A stretch of DNA of 64,000 nt from Cacconaster sp045641345 (GCA_045641345.1 JAZUGR010000021.1:17286-81285), one strand, 5' to 3'; positions 1-9,374 are shown, counted from the first letter of the stretch. Program-made: numbers and translations. The notes: generated by a model not told the origin, from the sequence alone.

Positions 1-34
1 TGGCCTTTGTGGAGTGAAAGTTTCATCTTTTTTA

Positions 35-42
35 TAACTTTG
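35..42 (+). promoter_or_regulatory. Bacteroidota -7 box before the BACON-like lipoprotein gene
   Basis: TAACTTTG matches the TAnnTTTG -7 consensus. It lies 18 bases before the ATG at 61. I see no well-spaced -33 TTTG, so this rests on the -7 box alone. Confidence 0.55.
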
Positions 43-60
43 CAGACAAACCGAGAAGTG

Positions 61-435
61 ATGCACAGATTGCGTTTTCTTTTGATTGCCTGTCCACTGG
101 CAGCAGCCTGCCTGATGCAGCTGACCTCGTGTGAGCGGTATGTCCTGCCCGGGATTGTGCTGACCCCCGACACGCTCCTGTTCCAAGCCGCGACCGCCAC
201 ACAGGAAAGCGTGGTCGAGGCCAACGTAAAGTGCACGCTTGAACTGTCGTCCGACGAGGGGCAACCCGACTGGGTCTCCTGCAGCGGGCTTGATTTCAAG
301 GGATGCGGCAGCGGGATTTTACAGGTTACAGTCACCGAAAACAAGGCAAAACACAGCCGCAAGGCGGCAATCACCATAACCAGCGAATCGCTGAGAAAAC
401 AGCTAATCATCCTCCAAAATCCTCCGACAGAATGA
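61..435 (+). CDS. BACON-like domain lipoprotein
   Basis: A 124-residue exported protein. The N-terminus is a lipoprotein signal with a hydrophobic core ending in QLTSC (Cys22), so it is probably outer-membrane anchored. The rest is one small beta-sandwich-like domain with the pattern of BACON domains, in which alternating hydrophobic strands end in an 'ITITSES...QLIILQ' stretch. BACON modules are common in Bacteroidota surface proteins and are usually linked to carbohydrate or mucin binding. The ATG at 61 is preferred over upstream starts because it gives a clean signal peptide just after a promoter. The stop overlaps the next start (ATGA), so it is probably translationally coupled to the C69 dipeptidase. 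The ligand is unknown. Confidence 0.7.
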   Translation: MHRLRFLLIACPLAAACLMQLTSCERYVLPGIVLTPDTLLFQAATATQESVVEANVKCTLELSSDEGQPDWVSCSGLDFKGCGSGILQVTVTENKAKHSRKAAITITSESLRKQLIILQNPPTE

Positions 436-2102
436 GCAGATTTACGAAATTCATCTTTGCGGCAGTCCTCCTTGCAGGTATGGCTGCCGGCCGTGCAGAT
501 GCCTGCACCAACATCATAGTAACCAAAGGCGCATCGGCCGACGGCTCCTGTATCGTGAGCTATGCGGCCGACTCCCACCAGCTTTACGGGGCTCTCTATT
601 TCCATCCCTCGGCAGACTGGCCCACCGGCAGCACTACGGTGGTAAGGGAATGGGACAGCGGTCGGCTGCTTGGCTACATACCTCAGGTTGAGCACACTTT
701 CCAGACTGTCGGCAATACCAACGAGCATCAGGTTACGATTGCCGAGACCACCTTCGGAGGGAGGCACGATCTTGCCGACCCCGACGGGATGATGGATTAC
801 GGCTCCGCAATCTACCTTACTTTGCAGAGGGCCCGCAGCGCCAGGGAAGCCATTTCAATAATCGACGGCCTGCTTCAGGAAAACGGGTATGTTTCGGAGG
901 GCGAAACCTTCTCCATCGCCGACAAGGACGAATGCTGGATAATGGAAATCGTGGGCAAGGGCAAGGTGGAAAAGGGTGCCGTCTGGGTGGCCATCCGCAT
1001 ACCCGACGGGTATATCTGCGCTCACGCCAATCAGAGCAGAATCCATCATTTCCCCCTCAACGACCCCGACAACTGCCTCTATGCCAAGGATGTCATCTCC
1101 TTTGCCCGCAAGGCGGGATATTTTAACGGCAAGGACTCGGAATTCAGCTTCTGCGACACCTACTGTCCCGTTGATTTCAGCGGTATGAGGGCCTGCGAAG
1201 CCCGCACGTGGAGCGCATTCCGTCTCCTCGGCGGCGATGCCTTCGATGCTGACAAATATCTGGATTTCGCTATGGGCGCCAATCCGGCGAACAAAATGCC
1301 GCTTTACATCAAGCCTGCCAGAAAACTCTCCGTCCACGACGTGGCAACCGCCATGCGCGACCATTTCGAGGGTACGCCGATGGACTTTTCGCAGGACATC
1401 GGAGCAGGCCCCAGCTGCCTGCCCTACCGCTGGAGGCCGATGAATTGGACCTCGGGCGGAGAGGAATATGTCTTCGAGCGTTCGATTGCCACACAGCAGA
1501 CAGGCTTCTGGTTCGTGGCCCAGTCACGCAACTGGCTGCCTGATGAAGTGGGAGCGCTGATATGGTTCGGCGTCGATGATGCCGCGACCAGCCCGCTCAC
1601 TCCCATCTACGCCAATATCACCGAAGTCCCCGGCTGCTTCGCCGAGGGCAACGGCTCACTTCTCCGTTACAGCGAAACGTCCGCATTCTGGCTTGTCAAC
1701 AGAGTGGCCCATTTCGCATATCTTTTCTACGACAGGGTGGCCCCTGAAATACGCCATGCCATCGATCAATACGAAGCCGAGAGTCTGCAGATGATCCGTG
1801 ACCAGGATTCGCTCCTGACCCGTCTCATGAAGGATGACAAGCCATATGCCGCCAAGGCGCGTATGACGGAATTCTGCAAGAACAGGTCGAACTATATGTT
1901 CAACGGATGGCAGGGGCTGGGCAATTATATGCTCGTAAAATATATGGACGGCAACATCAAGAAGCAGAATCCCGACGGCACTTTCAAGGACAACGGCAAC
2001 GGTGTGGAAATTCCCGACAGTCCGGAACATCCAGAATTCAGGCAGCATTGGCTTGACTGCATCGCAAATGATTGCGGCGACAATATAAAAGTCAGGAAAT
2101 AA
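432..2102 (+). CDS. Secreted C69-family dipeptidase (first copy)
   Basis: A 556-residue exported N-terminal-nucleophile hydrolase of peptidase family C69, which cleaves dipeptides. The signal peptide ends ADA|C, so signal cleavage would expose Cys25 as the N-terminal nucleophile. The family start ACTNIIVTKGASADGS follows directly. The length is usual for Bacteroidales C69 proteins. The start at 432 overlaps the lipoprotein stop by four bases; an open frame continues upstream but would destroy the signal peptide. A paralogue with the same architecture and a similar C-terminal 'VKYMDGN.KKQ' stretch lies at 50239-51960. The likely role is digestion of peptides in the periplasm or outside the cell. 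Confidence 0.9.
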   Translation: MSRFTKFIFAAVLLAGMAAGRADACTNIIVTKGASADGSCIVSYAADSHQLYGALYFHPSADWPTGSTTVVREWDSGRLLGYIPQVEHTFQTVGNTNEHQVTIAETTFGGRHDLADPDGMMDYGSAIYLTLQRARSAREAISIIDGLLQENGYVSEGETFSIADKDECWIMEIVGKGKVEKGAVWVAIRIPDGYICAHANQSRIHHFPLNDPDNCLYAKDVISFARKAGYFNGKDSEFSFCDTYCPVDFSGMRACEARTWSAFRLLGGDAFDADKYLDFAMGANPANKMPLYIKPARKLSVHDVATAMRDHFEGTPMDFSQDIGAGPSCLPYRWRPMNWTSGGEEYVFERSIATQQTGFWFVAQSRNWLPDEVGALIWFGVDDAATSPLTPIYANITEVPGCFAEGNGSLLRYSETSAFWLVNRVAHFAYLFYDRVAPEIRHAIDQYEAESLQMIRDQDSLLTRLMKDDKPYAAKARMTEFCKNRSNYMFNGWQGLGNYMLVKYMDGNIKKQNPDGTFKDNGNGVEIPDSPEHPEFRQHWLDCIANDCGDNIKVRK

Positions 2103-2112
2103 GGGTCCGGCT

Positions 2113-2520
2113 ATGCGAAGATATTTGTTCATAACCGTTGCACTGCTTGCCTCAGGCGGCGTTGCGACGGCCCAGAATCAACAGGAAAAGCCCACGACCC
2201 TGCGCGACATCGCCGAAAAGGCGGCTGATGAACTCGCAACCACGCTTGAGCTTGACGATTATCAGATATTCCGGGTCGATTCCACTTTCCTGCACGACTA
2301 TACGGCCATGTCGAAGGAGCTGGAGCAGATCAAACGCTCGGGAGCGACGAATCACGAACTGTACGTGAGGGCAACCGACAAATGGGGTAATACAATCGAC
2401 TCCACGTTCCGGTGTCTGTTTACCGAAGAGCAGTGGACCAAATATCTGAAAACCGATTTCGGCCGTGAAAAGCGCTCGCGCGACAAGCGTATGGCAAAGA
2501 GGGAGAAAGAAGGCAAATAG
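2113..2520 (+). CDS. Small secreted hypothetical protein
   Basis: A 135-residue protein with a signal peptide (cleavage near TAQ-NQ, residue 21) followed by a charged, mostly helical body and a very basic C-terminal tail (KRSRDKRMAKREKEGK). The helical middle with 'LDDYQIFRVDSTFLHDYTAMSKELEQI' character recalls small Spy/CpxP-like periplasmic proteins, but I do not recognise a family with confidence. It starts 10 bases after the C69 dipeptidase stop and is probably co-transcribed with it. It converges on mutS2 with a 25-base gap. Confidence 0.7.
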   Translation: MRRYLFITVALLASGGVATAQNQQEKPTTLRDIAEKAADELATTLELDDYQIFRVDSTFLHDYTAMSKELEQIKRSGATNHELYVRATDKWGNTIDSTFRCLFTEEQWTKYLKTDFGREKRSRDKRMAKREKEGK

Positions 2521-2545
2521 TCCCCGCTCCCATCGGTGATTCATA

Positions 2546-5056
2546 TTACAGTTCCACTACGGTGATGCCGGCTCCGCCGAGTTCGAGGGCCTCGTCGCGG
2601 AACGAGGTGACTCCCGGAACGGTCTTCAGATACTTGCGGGTTTCCTCCCTGAGCACGCCGTTGCCCTTGCCGTGCAGAATCTTCACCTGCCCCATTCCGA
2701 GCATCAGTGCATCGTCGATGAACCTCATCACGATTTCCATGGCATCGACGAGCCTTTCGCCGCGTATGTCGATGCTGGGAGAGAAATTGAGCCTCCGCTG
2801 CGACAGGTCGGACGATGTGACGCTCCTCACCGGGGGGCGTTCGATCCGCAGCCGGTCGTGATACTGCGTGCCGGAAATGTGCTCCACCTTGTCGGGCGTA
2901 AGGCGCGAGGTGATATTGCCCACCGAAACATATACGTATTTGCCGCTGATGCGGGTTATTTCCCCCACGATGTCGTTTTCCTTGATGCGTACCTTCGACC
3001 CGGGAGCAAGCGGGATTTCCTGCTGGGGCAGGGAGTCCTTTATGGCCGATGCCGCTGCGGCCTGAAGTTCGCCGCGCTGGATCTTGCGCTGTTTCTCCCT
3101 CTCCTTGCGGGCGAGGATCGAGGCCATCTTCTCTTCGATGCGGCGGTCGTTTTCGGAAAGGATGCCTGCGTCGAGCGACTCCTTGAATGAAGCCATCTCA
3201 CGGCGGATGATGCGGGTCTTTTCCTTGTCGGCCTGCGCCTCGCGGATGCCGCGGATGGTGTTTTCGACCTGCTTGTTGGCCTGCTCCACAATCTCCTTCG
3301 CTTCGCGGCGGGCCTCGTCGAGTATCTCCTTCTTGAGGTCCTTGACCTGGGAAAGCTCCTTCTGGTACTTGTCGGTCAGACCTTCGAGGGTTCTGTCGGT
3401 GGCCTTGATGCGGGCCAGCTTCTCGTCGAGCGCCTTACGGTTGCGGGCGATGCGGCGCAGATTCCTTTCGATATCCACGTATTCCCGGCCGCTCCGCTCT
3501 TCGGCATCCTTCACTATTGTTTCAGGGAGCCCTATCTTGCGGGCCATCTCGAATGCGAACGAGTTGCCGGGAAGCCCCACTTCGAGCTTGAACATCGGCT
3601 TTATGGCCGCAGCGTCGAAAAGCATTGCCCCGTTCACCACACCGGTGCTCGAAGAGGCATACATCTTGAGGTTGGTGTAGTGGGTCGTTATCACCCCGTA
3701 TGAGCCGCGGCGGTCCAGCTCGGCGAGGACGGCCTCCGCTATGGCGCCTCCTGCGGCCGGCTCGGTGCCGCTTCCGAATTCATCTATCAGCACGAGGGAG
3801 GATGCGGTGGCCCCCTCGAGAATCCTGCGCATATTGCCGAGATGGGAACTGTATGTGCTCAGGTCGTTCTCGATTGACTGGTTGTCGCCTATGTCTATGA
3901 AGATGTTGTCGAAGACGGGGAACTCCGATATCTCGGAGGTGGGCACGAGCATTCCCCATTGGAACATATATTGCAGAAGACCTACCGTTTTGAGACACAC
4001 CGACTTGCCTCCGGCATTCGGACCCGATATGAGCAGAATGTGCTTGCTTCTGGTGAGTGTGAGCGACAGCGGTACTATCTCCTTGTGCTCCCTGCGCAGC
4101 GATGCTTCGAGAAGGGGGTGGCGCGCTTTGCGCAATGACAGTTCCCCGCCCTCGGCGAGGATGGGCATTCCGGCAATCATATCAACCGCAACCATCGCCT
4201 TTGCGTGGATGAAATCTATTTCACCCATAAAATCGGATGCCTCGAGGAGTTCCGGTACGTAGGGCCGCAGGAACTCCGTAAATTCAAACAGGATGCGCTG
4301 CACTTCCCTCTGCTCCTCGAACTGCAGGCGGCGCAATTCGCTTTCGAGAGCAACAATCTCGACGGGTTCGATGAATACCGTTTTGCCGCTTGATGATTCG
4401 TCGTACACGAATCCCTGTATCCGCTTCTTGTTGGCTGCCGCAACCGGAATGAGAGTGCGTCCGTCGCGCACCGCCACGGCAGTGTCGTCGCCGACTATGC
4501 CTTCGGCCCGGGCCTCCTTCAGGATGGAAGCGATGCGTCTTGCCACAGCGCTCTGCTTGTCCCTCAGCTCTTTGCGCAGTGCCATCAGGGCGGGGGAGGC
4601 GCTGTCTTTCATCTCTCCCGTTTTGTCGACGAGTGCGTTTATCCGCCTGCCCACTTCGGGGAAATAGGCCACCGGCTCGGCCAGCGCACGCAGATTGGGG
4701 TAGAGGTCATCCTTGCTCTCGTGGAAGAAGAGCAGTATCCTGCGCAGCGTTTCGAGCGACAGTCGCAGGGCGGCCATCGATGCGAGGCTTATGCAGGCCC
4801 CTTCGGCCGTAAGCGGGGCGAGATACTTTCGGCTGTCGTCGTATCCCGACGTGGGGAAGCTGTCTTCGAAAAGGCAGATGGTGCGCATTTCGTCGGTAAG
4901 ACGGAGCCTCGAAAGAATCTCCTCACCGCAGATGGATATCTCCTCCGCTTCGCTTCGACGGCGGGCATAATCCGACATACACCGTGCGCCGACAAGCGCA
5001 CGCACCCTGTCAAATCCCGTTTTGGCCTCGATACCTGATCGCCCCTCTTCCATCAT
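2546..5056 (-). CDS. mutS2: MutS2 family ATPase with Smr domain
   Basis: An 836-residue MutS2 homologue. The middle carries a MutS-type ATPase with Walker A GPNAGGKS near residue 345 and Walker B LIDEFGSG. A long charged coiled-coil follows (about 510-640), and a C-terminal Smr domain begins near 760 with the signature HGKGNGVLR. MutS2 acts on branched DNA and in ribosome collision rescue in other bacteria, not in classical mismatch repair. The frame is open far upstream, but the sequence before Met at 5056 is antisense noise over cdaA. The start ATGATG overlaps the cdaA stop (ATGA), implying coupled translation with the c-di-AMP synthase. Confidence 0.93.
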   Translation of the reverse strand: MMEEGRSGIEAKTGFDRVRALVGARCMSDYARRRSEAEEISICGEEILSRLRLTDEMRTICLFEDSFPTSGYDDSRKYLAPLTAEGACISLASMAALRLSLETLRRILLFFHESKDDLYPNLRALAEPVAYFPEVGRRINALVDKTGEMKDSASPALMALRKELRDKQSAVARRIASILKEARAEGIVGDDTAVAVRDGRTLIPVAAANKKRIQGFVYDESSSGKTVFIEPVEIVALESELRRLQFEEQREVQRILFEFTEFLRPYVPELLEASDFMGEIDFIHAKAMVAVDMIAGMPILAEGGELSLRKARHPLLEASLRREHKEIVPLSLTLTRSKHILLISGPNAGGKSVCLKTVGLLQYMFQWGMLVPTSEISEFPVFDNIFIDIGDNQSIENDLSTYSSHLGNMRRILEGATASSLVLIDEFGSGTEPAAGGAIAEAVLAELDRRGSYGVITTHYTNLKMYASSSTGVVNGAMLFDAAAIKPMFKLEVGLPGNSFAFEMARKIGLPETIVKDAEERSGREYVDIERNLRRIARNRKALDEKLARIKATDRTLEGLTDKYQKELSQVKDLKKEILDEARREAKEIVEQANKQVENTIRGIREAQADKEKTRIIRREMASFKESLDAGILSENDRRIEEKMASILARKEREKQRKIQRGELQAAAASAIKDSLPQQEIPLAPGSKVRIKENDIVGEITRISGKYVYVSVGNITSRLTPDKVEHISGTQYHDRLRIERPPVRSVTSSDLSQRRLNFSPSIDIRGERLVDAMEIVMRFIDDALMLGMGQVKILHGKGNGVLREETRKYLKTVPGVTSFRDEALELGGAGITVVEL

Positions 5057-5859
5057 TCCCCCTCCGAAGAGCCGCCGTATGAATTTTCGATGGCGAGCCT
5101 GAGTTCGTTGATGTTCTGCAGATGGGTCATCCTGCCTTTGGAGACGAAGGATATCCCTCCGGTTTCCTCCGACACCACTATCACCGTGGCATCGGATACT
5201 TCGGTGATGCCCACCGAGGCCCTGTGGCGCATTCCGTATTGCGGGGGGATGTCGCGGCTCGACGACATGGGCAGAGTGCAGCGTGCCGCCAGAATGCGGT
5301 CGGATGTCATTATCATGGCTCCGTCGTGAAGCGGCGTATTCTTGAAAAAGATGTTCTCGATGAGCCTCCGGTGTACCAGGCCGTCGATGGGGTCGCCGGT
5401 AACTATGTATTTGTCGAGCGGGTCGCCGTGGGCCATTACGATGAGAGCCCCGGTGCGGCTTTCCGACATATGGGCGCAGGCCGCCGTGATCTCTTCGAGA
5501 ACCTGCGGGGTTATCCCTTCCTGCCGGTTGCGTGTGCCGGCCAGGATGCGGGCGATGATCCCCGGCTTGGACGCCGCTCTGACGCGGGATCCGATGCTGA
5601 AGAGAAAACTCCGTATTTCCTGCTGGAAGATCACTATCAGCGCGATTACTCCCACTCCGAGAATCTGCCCCATTATGAATGAGAGCAGCTTCATGTCGAG
5701 GGCCCGAACGATGAGCCACACCACATAGATGACGAGGATTCCGGCAAGGATTCCGGTGGCCTTGGTCACCCTGAAGAGCCGTATGATTTCGAATATCAGG
5801 AGGCCTACCAGGACGATGTCGAGAATGTCGATGAAAGATATGTTTATGAAGTCCATCAT
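5053..5859 (-). CDS. cdaA: Diadenylate cyclase (CdaA/DisA_N family)
   Basis: A 268-residue membrane enzyme that makes cyclic di-AMP from two ATP. Three hydrophobic segments fill the first 85 residues, followed by the DAC domain with both diagnostic motifs, LHDGA (near residue 177) and MRHRAS (near 209). I chose the ATG at 5859; the ATG three bases later is equally possible, and the frame extends to 5910 only through a GTG. A TAACTTTG box ends six bases before this ATG, so a longer protein would need a start upstream of the promoter. It overlaps mutS2 by four bases; many Bacteroides instead pair it with folP. Confidence 0.93.
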   Translation of the reverse strand: MMDFINISFIDILDIVLVGLLIFEIIRLFRVTKATGILAGILVIYVVWLIVRALDMKLLSFIMGQILGVGVIALIVIFQQEIRSFLFSIGSRVRAASKPGIIARILAGTRNRQEGITPQVLEEITAACAHMSESRTGALIVMAHGDPLDKYIVTGDPIDGLVHRRLIENIFFKNTPLHDGAMIMTSDRILAARCTLPMSSSRDIPPQYGMRHRASVGITEVSDATVIVVSEETGGISFVSKGRMTHLQNINELRLAIENSYGGSSEGE

Positions 5860-5861
5860 AT

Positions 5862-5893
5862 TTTGCAAAGTTAATAAATATAGATTATCTTTG
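5862..5893 (+). promoter_or_regulatory. Promoter of the Oar-like receptor gene
   Basis: A -33 TTTG at 5862-5865 and a -7 TATCTTTG at 5886-5893 with 20 bases between them match the Bacteroidota vegetative promoter. The leader to the ATG at 5937 is about 40 bases. Its -33 region overlaps the divergent cdaA -7 box. Confidence 0.65.
5866..5873 (-). promoter_or_regulatory. cdaA -7 box, leaderless spacing
   Basis: Reads TAACTTTG on the minus strand. Only six bases separate it from the cdaA ATG at 5859, so transcription should begin at or next to the start codon. It sits back to back with the receptor promoter at 5886-5893. Confidence 0.6.
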
Positions 5894-5936
5894 CGTGCGT
5901 AAAAAATCACACTTTTCTTACTAAACTTTCATTTTT

Positions 5937-8900
5937 ATGAAACAAACAATCAAGCTTTTTGCTTTGGCTGCTCTCGGATTGTTTGTCAGCTTCGCTGTTT
6001 CAGCACAGGTGACAACTTCATCCGTCAGTGGTAAAATCTCTGATGCACAGGGCCCTGTAGTAGGCGCTGCTGTCATCGCGACACACACTCCTTCGGGTAC
6101 ACAGTACTACACTGTTACCGACAACAACGGTCAGTATCGCATCAACAGCATCGTCCCCGGCGGTCCTTACACCATCCAGATCGAGATGCTCGGCTACCAG
6201 AAGCTTTCCGTCACCGAGATTTATGCACCTCTGGCAGAAACCCTCGTTGCCGATGCAACTCTCAAGGAAGAGGCTATCGGCCTTGATGCCGCTACCGTAG
6301 TGGCAGATGCAAGCGAATCAGGTATGAACATCCGCCGCAGCGGTGCTTCAACCACCATCAGCGAGCGTACCAAAGACAATATGCCTTCCGTAAGCCGTTC
6401 GATGAACGACATTATGGCGCTCACTCCGCAGTCGTCTTCAACCACCAGCGGTTTCGCCGTAGGTGGCGGTAACTACCGCGGATCAACCGTAACGGTCGAC
6501 GGTGCAGCTTTCAACAACGCATTCGGTATCGGCCAGAACCTCCCTGCAGGCGGTACTCCTATCTCCCTCGATGCTCTCGAGCAGATAAGCATCAACGTCA
6601 CTCCTTTCGACGTGCGTCAGAGCGGTTTCCAGGGCGGTGCAATCAACGCCGTTACCAAGAGCGGTAGCAACGAGTGGCACGCTTCGGTATATGATTATTA
6701 CACCAGCGGCGGTCTCCGCGGCTACAAGGCAGACGGTGCGGAAGTCGCTTTTGCTCCTTCACTCAACAACACCCTCGGTTTCACCCTCGGTGGTCCTATC
6801 GTGAAGAACAAACTCTTCTTCTTCGTCAACTTCGAATATGCATGGGACAAGGTTCCCGGTTCATCCAAGGTTGCCCGCGAAACAGGCGCTGAGGAGTGGG
6901 GCGGCAACAGCAAGTACAACCGTCCTACCGTCGCTGCTCTCGAAGACATCAAGCAGTTCCTGAGCGAAAACTGCAACGGATACAATCCCGGCCGTTATCA
7001 GGGCTATGACCTCAGCACCCCTGACTACAAGATACTTGCCCGTATTGACTGGAACATCAGCAAATACAACAAATTCAATATCCGTTTCAGCAACACGCAC
7101 ACATCCTATTCCAATCCTCCCTCTTCTTCGATGTCCCCTATCGGAGGTACCAACAGCGTATTCACTATGCCCAACGGTACGCAGTACAAATGGAACAGGT
7201 ACTCTGCAGGCCGTCAGTCCGACTACACGATGCCTTTCGAGTCGGCCCGCTACGGTCAGGACCAGAGCTTCATGTCTCTCGCTGCCGAACTGAACACCCG
7301 CTTCAGGAGCGGCAAGGGCACCAATACCGCCCGCGTTGCATGGTCACATCAGTATGAGCCCCGTTCGTACACAGGCGGTTACTTCCCCACAATCGACATC
7401 ATGAGCACCGAGGATGTAACGGGTACGGACAATACCGCAGCATACACTTCAATCGGTCCCGACCCCTTCACTTTCGGCAACCTTCGTGACGTACAGACCA
7501 TCATCGCAACCGATGAGGTTACCTTCAACGTAGGCAAGCACAACCTCCTGGCAGGTCTCCAGTATGAGTGGAACCGCACCAAGAACGGTTATATGCAGGG
7601 CGGTGCAGGTTGGTTCATCTATGATTCCATCGACACCTTCAAGAAGGATGTTACGAACCCTGACGAATCTTCTCTTCCTATGGCGTTCATGATCACTCAC
7701 GCCAACGTTGACGATCCTACCCAGCAGGTATTCCCCGCATTCGACTACGCTCAGTATTCGGCATACGTTCAGGATGAAATTTCATTCAGCGACAACTTCA
7801 AGATGACTGCCGGTATCCGTTTCGAAGTTCCCGAAATCACCATCCCTACCGACAACAACAACAAGGCTTTCGCAGCAATTGCCAGCAATCCTGACAATGC
7901 CGGCACTTCGTTCGCTGGCCTGAGCACTGCCGACGTTCCCCAGCCGCGTCTTACGGTATCTCCCCGTATCGGCTTCAACTGGGACGTTGCAGGTAACCGC
8001 AAGTTCATCATCCGCGGTGGTACAGGTATGTACACCGGCCGTATTCCTTTCGTATGGCTCGTATCGGCAATCGGCAACGACAACTGCCTCCAGTACCAGT
8101 ACATCGCCAACGACAAGAACCCTCAGAACCCCAAGGTTCACTTCAATACCGACCGCTCTGAAATCATCAACAGCGTTTGGAACGGCACATGGCAGAAGCA
8201 GGATCTGGCAGCTCCTACCGCAGGTACCATTCTCGACAAGAACCTCCGTATGCCTTCGAGCTGGAAGAGCTCCCTCGCATTCGATGCAAATCTTCCCGGC
8301 GGTGTAAAGGCTACCCTGGAGGGCACTTACAGCTACAACTTCGCAGAGGTTTATGCAACGCCTCTCGGCTATGCCAAGACCGGCTCGATCCGTCTTCCCG
8401 GCGAACCTGAAGCCCGCGAAGTGTGGACTGCAGAAACCCTCGCCGATGGAGCCAAGGCTGGCGGATACTACGCAACCAACATCAACGGCAACAACGGTTA
8501 CTATTATTCGATCACCGTTCAGCTCTCCAAGAGCTTCAAGAACGGTCTCGACCTCATGGCTGCCTACACCAATGCACGCGGCATGAGCGTAACCGACGGT
8601 AACGGCGACCAGATTTCCGAATTCGCCAACACCTACGCAAAGAACGGCAGCTCTTCTCCTGAACTCGGCTACTCCAACTATGTTGCTCCTAACCGTGTGA
8701 TTGCCAACGCAAGCTGGACAATCGACGAGGGCAAGTACACTGCCACCAAGCTCAGCGCATTCTACGAGGGCTACAACCTCGGCTACATCAGCAGCTACTC
8801 ATATTCAAGGGTATCTTACCTTATGAACAACGTCAGCGGCGGAACCGGTGCATCGCAGATGATTTACATCCCTACGGAGATGGAACTTAGCCAGATGCCT

Positions 8901-9278
8901 TTCGTGGATGAAGCCAACAAGCTTGAGTTCAACAACTTCATTGCCAACGACCGCTATCTCAGCACTCATCGTGGCAAATATATGGAGCGCAACGGTGCAA
9001 CGGCTCCCTGGCTCAACCGCATCAACGTACGCGTAGCTCAGGACTTCTTCTTCAACATCGCCGGCCGCAAGCAGACTCTTGAAATCGGTCTCGATATCAA
9101 GAACCTCGGCAACCTCCTCGACAGCCAGTGGGGTCTTTGCAAGCAGATGAGCAGCAACATCGTCCTCAACTACGACAAGGCTGCTGAACAGTACACTTTC
9201 ACCAAGCCTACGTGGAATACCCTCAATGGTACAGCTTCCACCTGGCAGATGCTTCTCAGCGCAAAGTGGTTCTTCTAA
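5937..9278 (+). CDS. Oar-like TonB-dependent outer-membrane receptor
   Basis: A 1113-residue outer-membrane protein. It has a signal peptide (cleavage near VSAQ, residue 24), a carboxypeptidase-regulatory-like beta domain at about 28-115 (SGKISDAQGPVVGAAV), a TonB plug at about 130-240 with the usual GGxY and 'INAVTKSG' features, and a large aromatic-rich beta-barrel ending in Phe, as BAM substrates do. The architecture is that of Oar-like receptors, which stand alone rather than pairing with SusD, and no SusD homologue is in this window. It has its own promoter and terminator, so it is monocistronic. The ligand is unknown. Confidence 0.9.
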   Translation: MKQTIKLFALAALGLFVSFAVSAQVTTSSVSGKISDAQGPVVGAAVIATHTPSGTQYYTVTDNNGQYRINSIVPGGPYTIQIEMLGYQKLSVTEIYAPLAETLVADATLKEEAIGLDAATVVADASESGMNIRRSGASTTISERTKDNMPSVSRSMNDIMALTPQSSSTTSGFAVGGGNYRGSTVTVDGAAFNNAFGIGQNLPAGGTPISLDALEQISINVTPFDVRQSGFQGGAINAVTKSGSNEWHASVYDYYTSGGLRGYKADGAEVAFAPSLNNTLGFTLGGPIVKNKLFFFVNFEYAWDKVPGSSKVARETGAEEWGGNSKYNRPTVAALEDIKQFLSENCNGYNPGRYQGYDLSTPDYKILARIDWNISKYNKFNIRFSNTHTSYSNPPSSSMSPIGGTNSVFTMPNGTQYKWNRYSAGRQSDYTMPFESARYGQDQSFMSLAAELNTRFRSGKGTNTARVAWSHQYEPRSYTGGYFPTIDIMSTEDVTGTDNTAAYTSIGPDPFTFGNLRDVQTIIATDEVTFNVGKHNLLAGLQYEWNRTKNGYMQGGAGWFIYDSIDTFKKDVTNPDESSLPMAFMITHANVDDPTQQVFPAFDYAQYSAYVQDEISFSDNFKMTAGIRFEVPEITIPTDNNNKAFAAIASNPDNAGTSFAGLSTADVPQPRLTVSPRIGFNWDVAGNRKFIIRGGTGMYTGRIPFVWLVSAIGNDNCLQYQYIANDKNPQNPKVHFNTDRSEIINSVWNGTWQKQDLAAPTAGTILDKNLRMPSSWKSSLAFDANLPGGVKATLEGTYSYNFAEVYATPLGYAKTGSIRLPGEPEAREVWTAETLADGAKAGGYYATNINGNNGYYYSITVQLSKSFKNGLDLMAAYTNARGMSVTDGNGDQISEFANTYAKNGSSSPELGYSNYVAPNRVIANASWTIDEGKYTATKLSAFYEGYNLGYISSYSYSRVSYLMNNVSGGTGASQMIYIPTEMELSQMPFVDEANKLEFNNFIANDRYLSTHRGKYMERNGATAPWLNRINVRVAQDFFFNIAGRKQTLEIGLDIKNLGNLLDSQWGLCKQMSSNIVLNYDKAAEQYTFTKPTWNTLNGTASTWQMLLSAKWFF

Positions 9279-9304
9279 CAGACCTTACTTAACTCTACAT
9301 ATTC

Positions 9305-9336
9305 AAGGAGGAGACCTTCGGGCCTCCTCTTTTTTT
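9305..9336 (+). terminator. Rho-independent terminator after the receptor gene
   Basis: A roughly 12-bp stem (one A-C mismatch and one G-U pair) closes a TTCG tetraloop at 9317-9320 and runs into a tract of T residues. It begins 26 bases after the receptor stop. This is one of the two clear intrinsic terminators in the window. Confidence 0.85.
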
Positions 9337-9360
9337 GGGCTCTTTTTGTCAATTAATAAT

Positions 9361-9368
9361 TATCTTTG
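9361..9368 (+). promoter_or_regulatory. yraN -7 box, leaderless spacing
   Basis: TATCTTTG lies six bases before the ATG at 9375. Transcription would start at about the start codon. No correctly spaced -33 TTTG is evident (the nearest, at 9345, is too close). Confidence 0.55.
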
Positions 9369-9374
9369 TAAACT

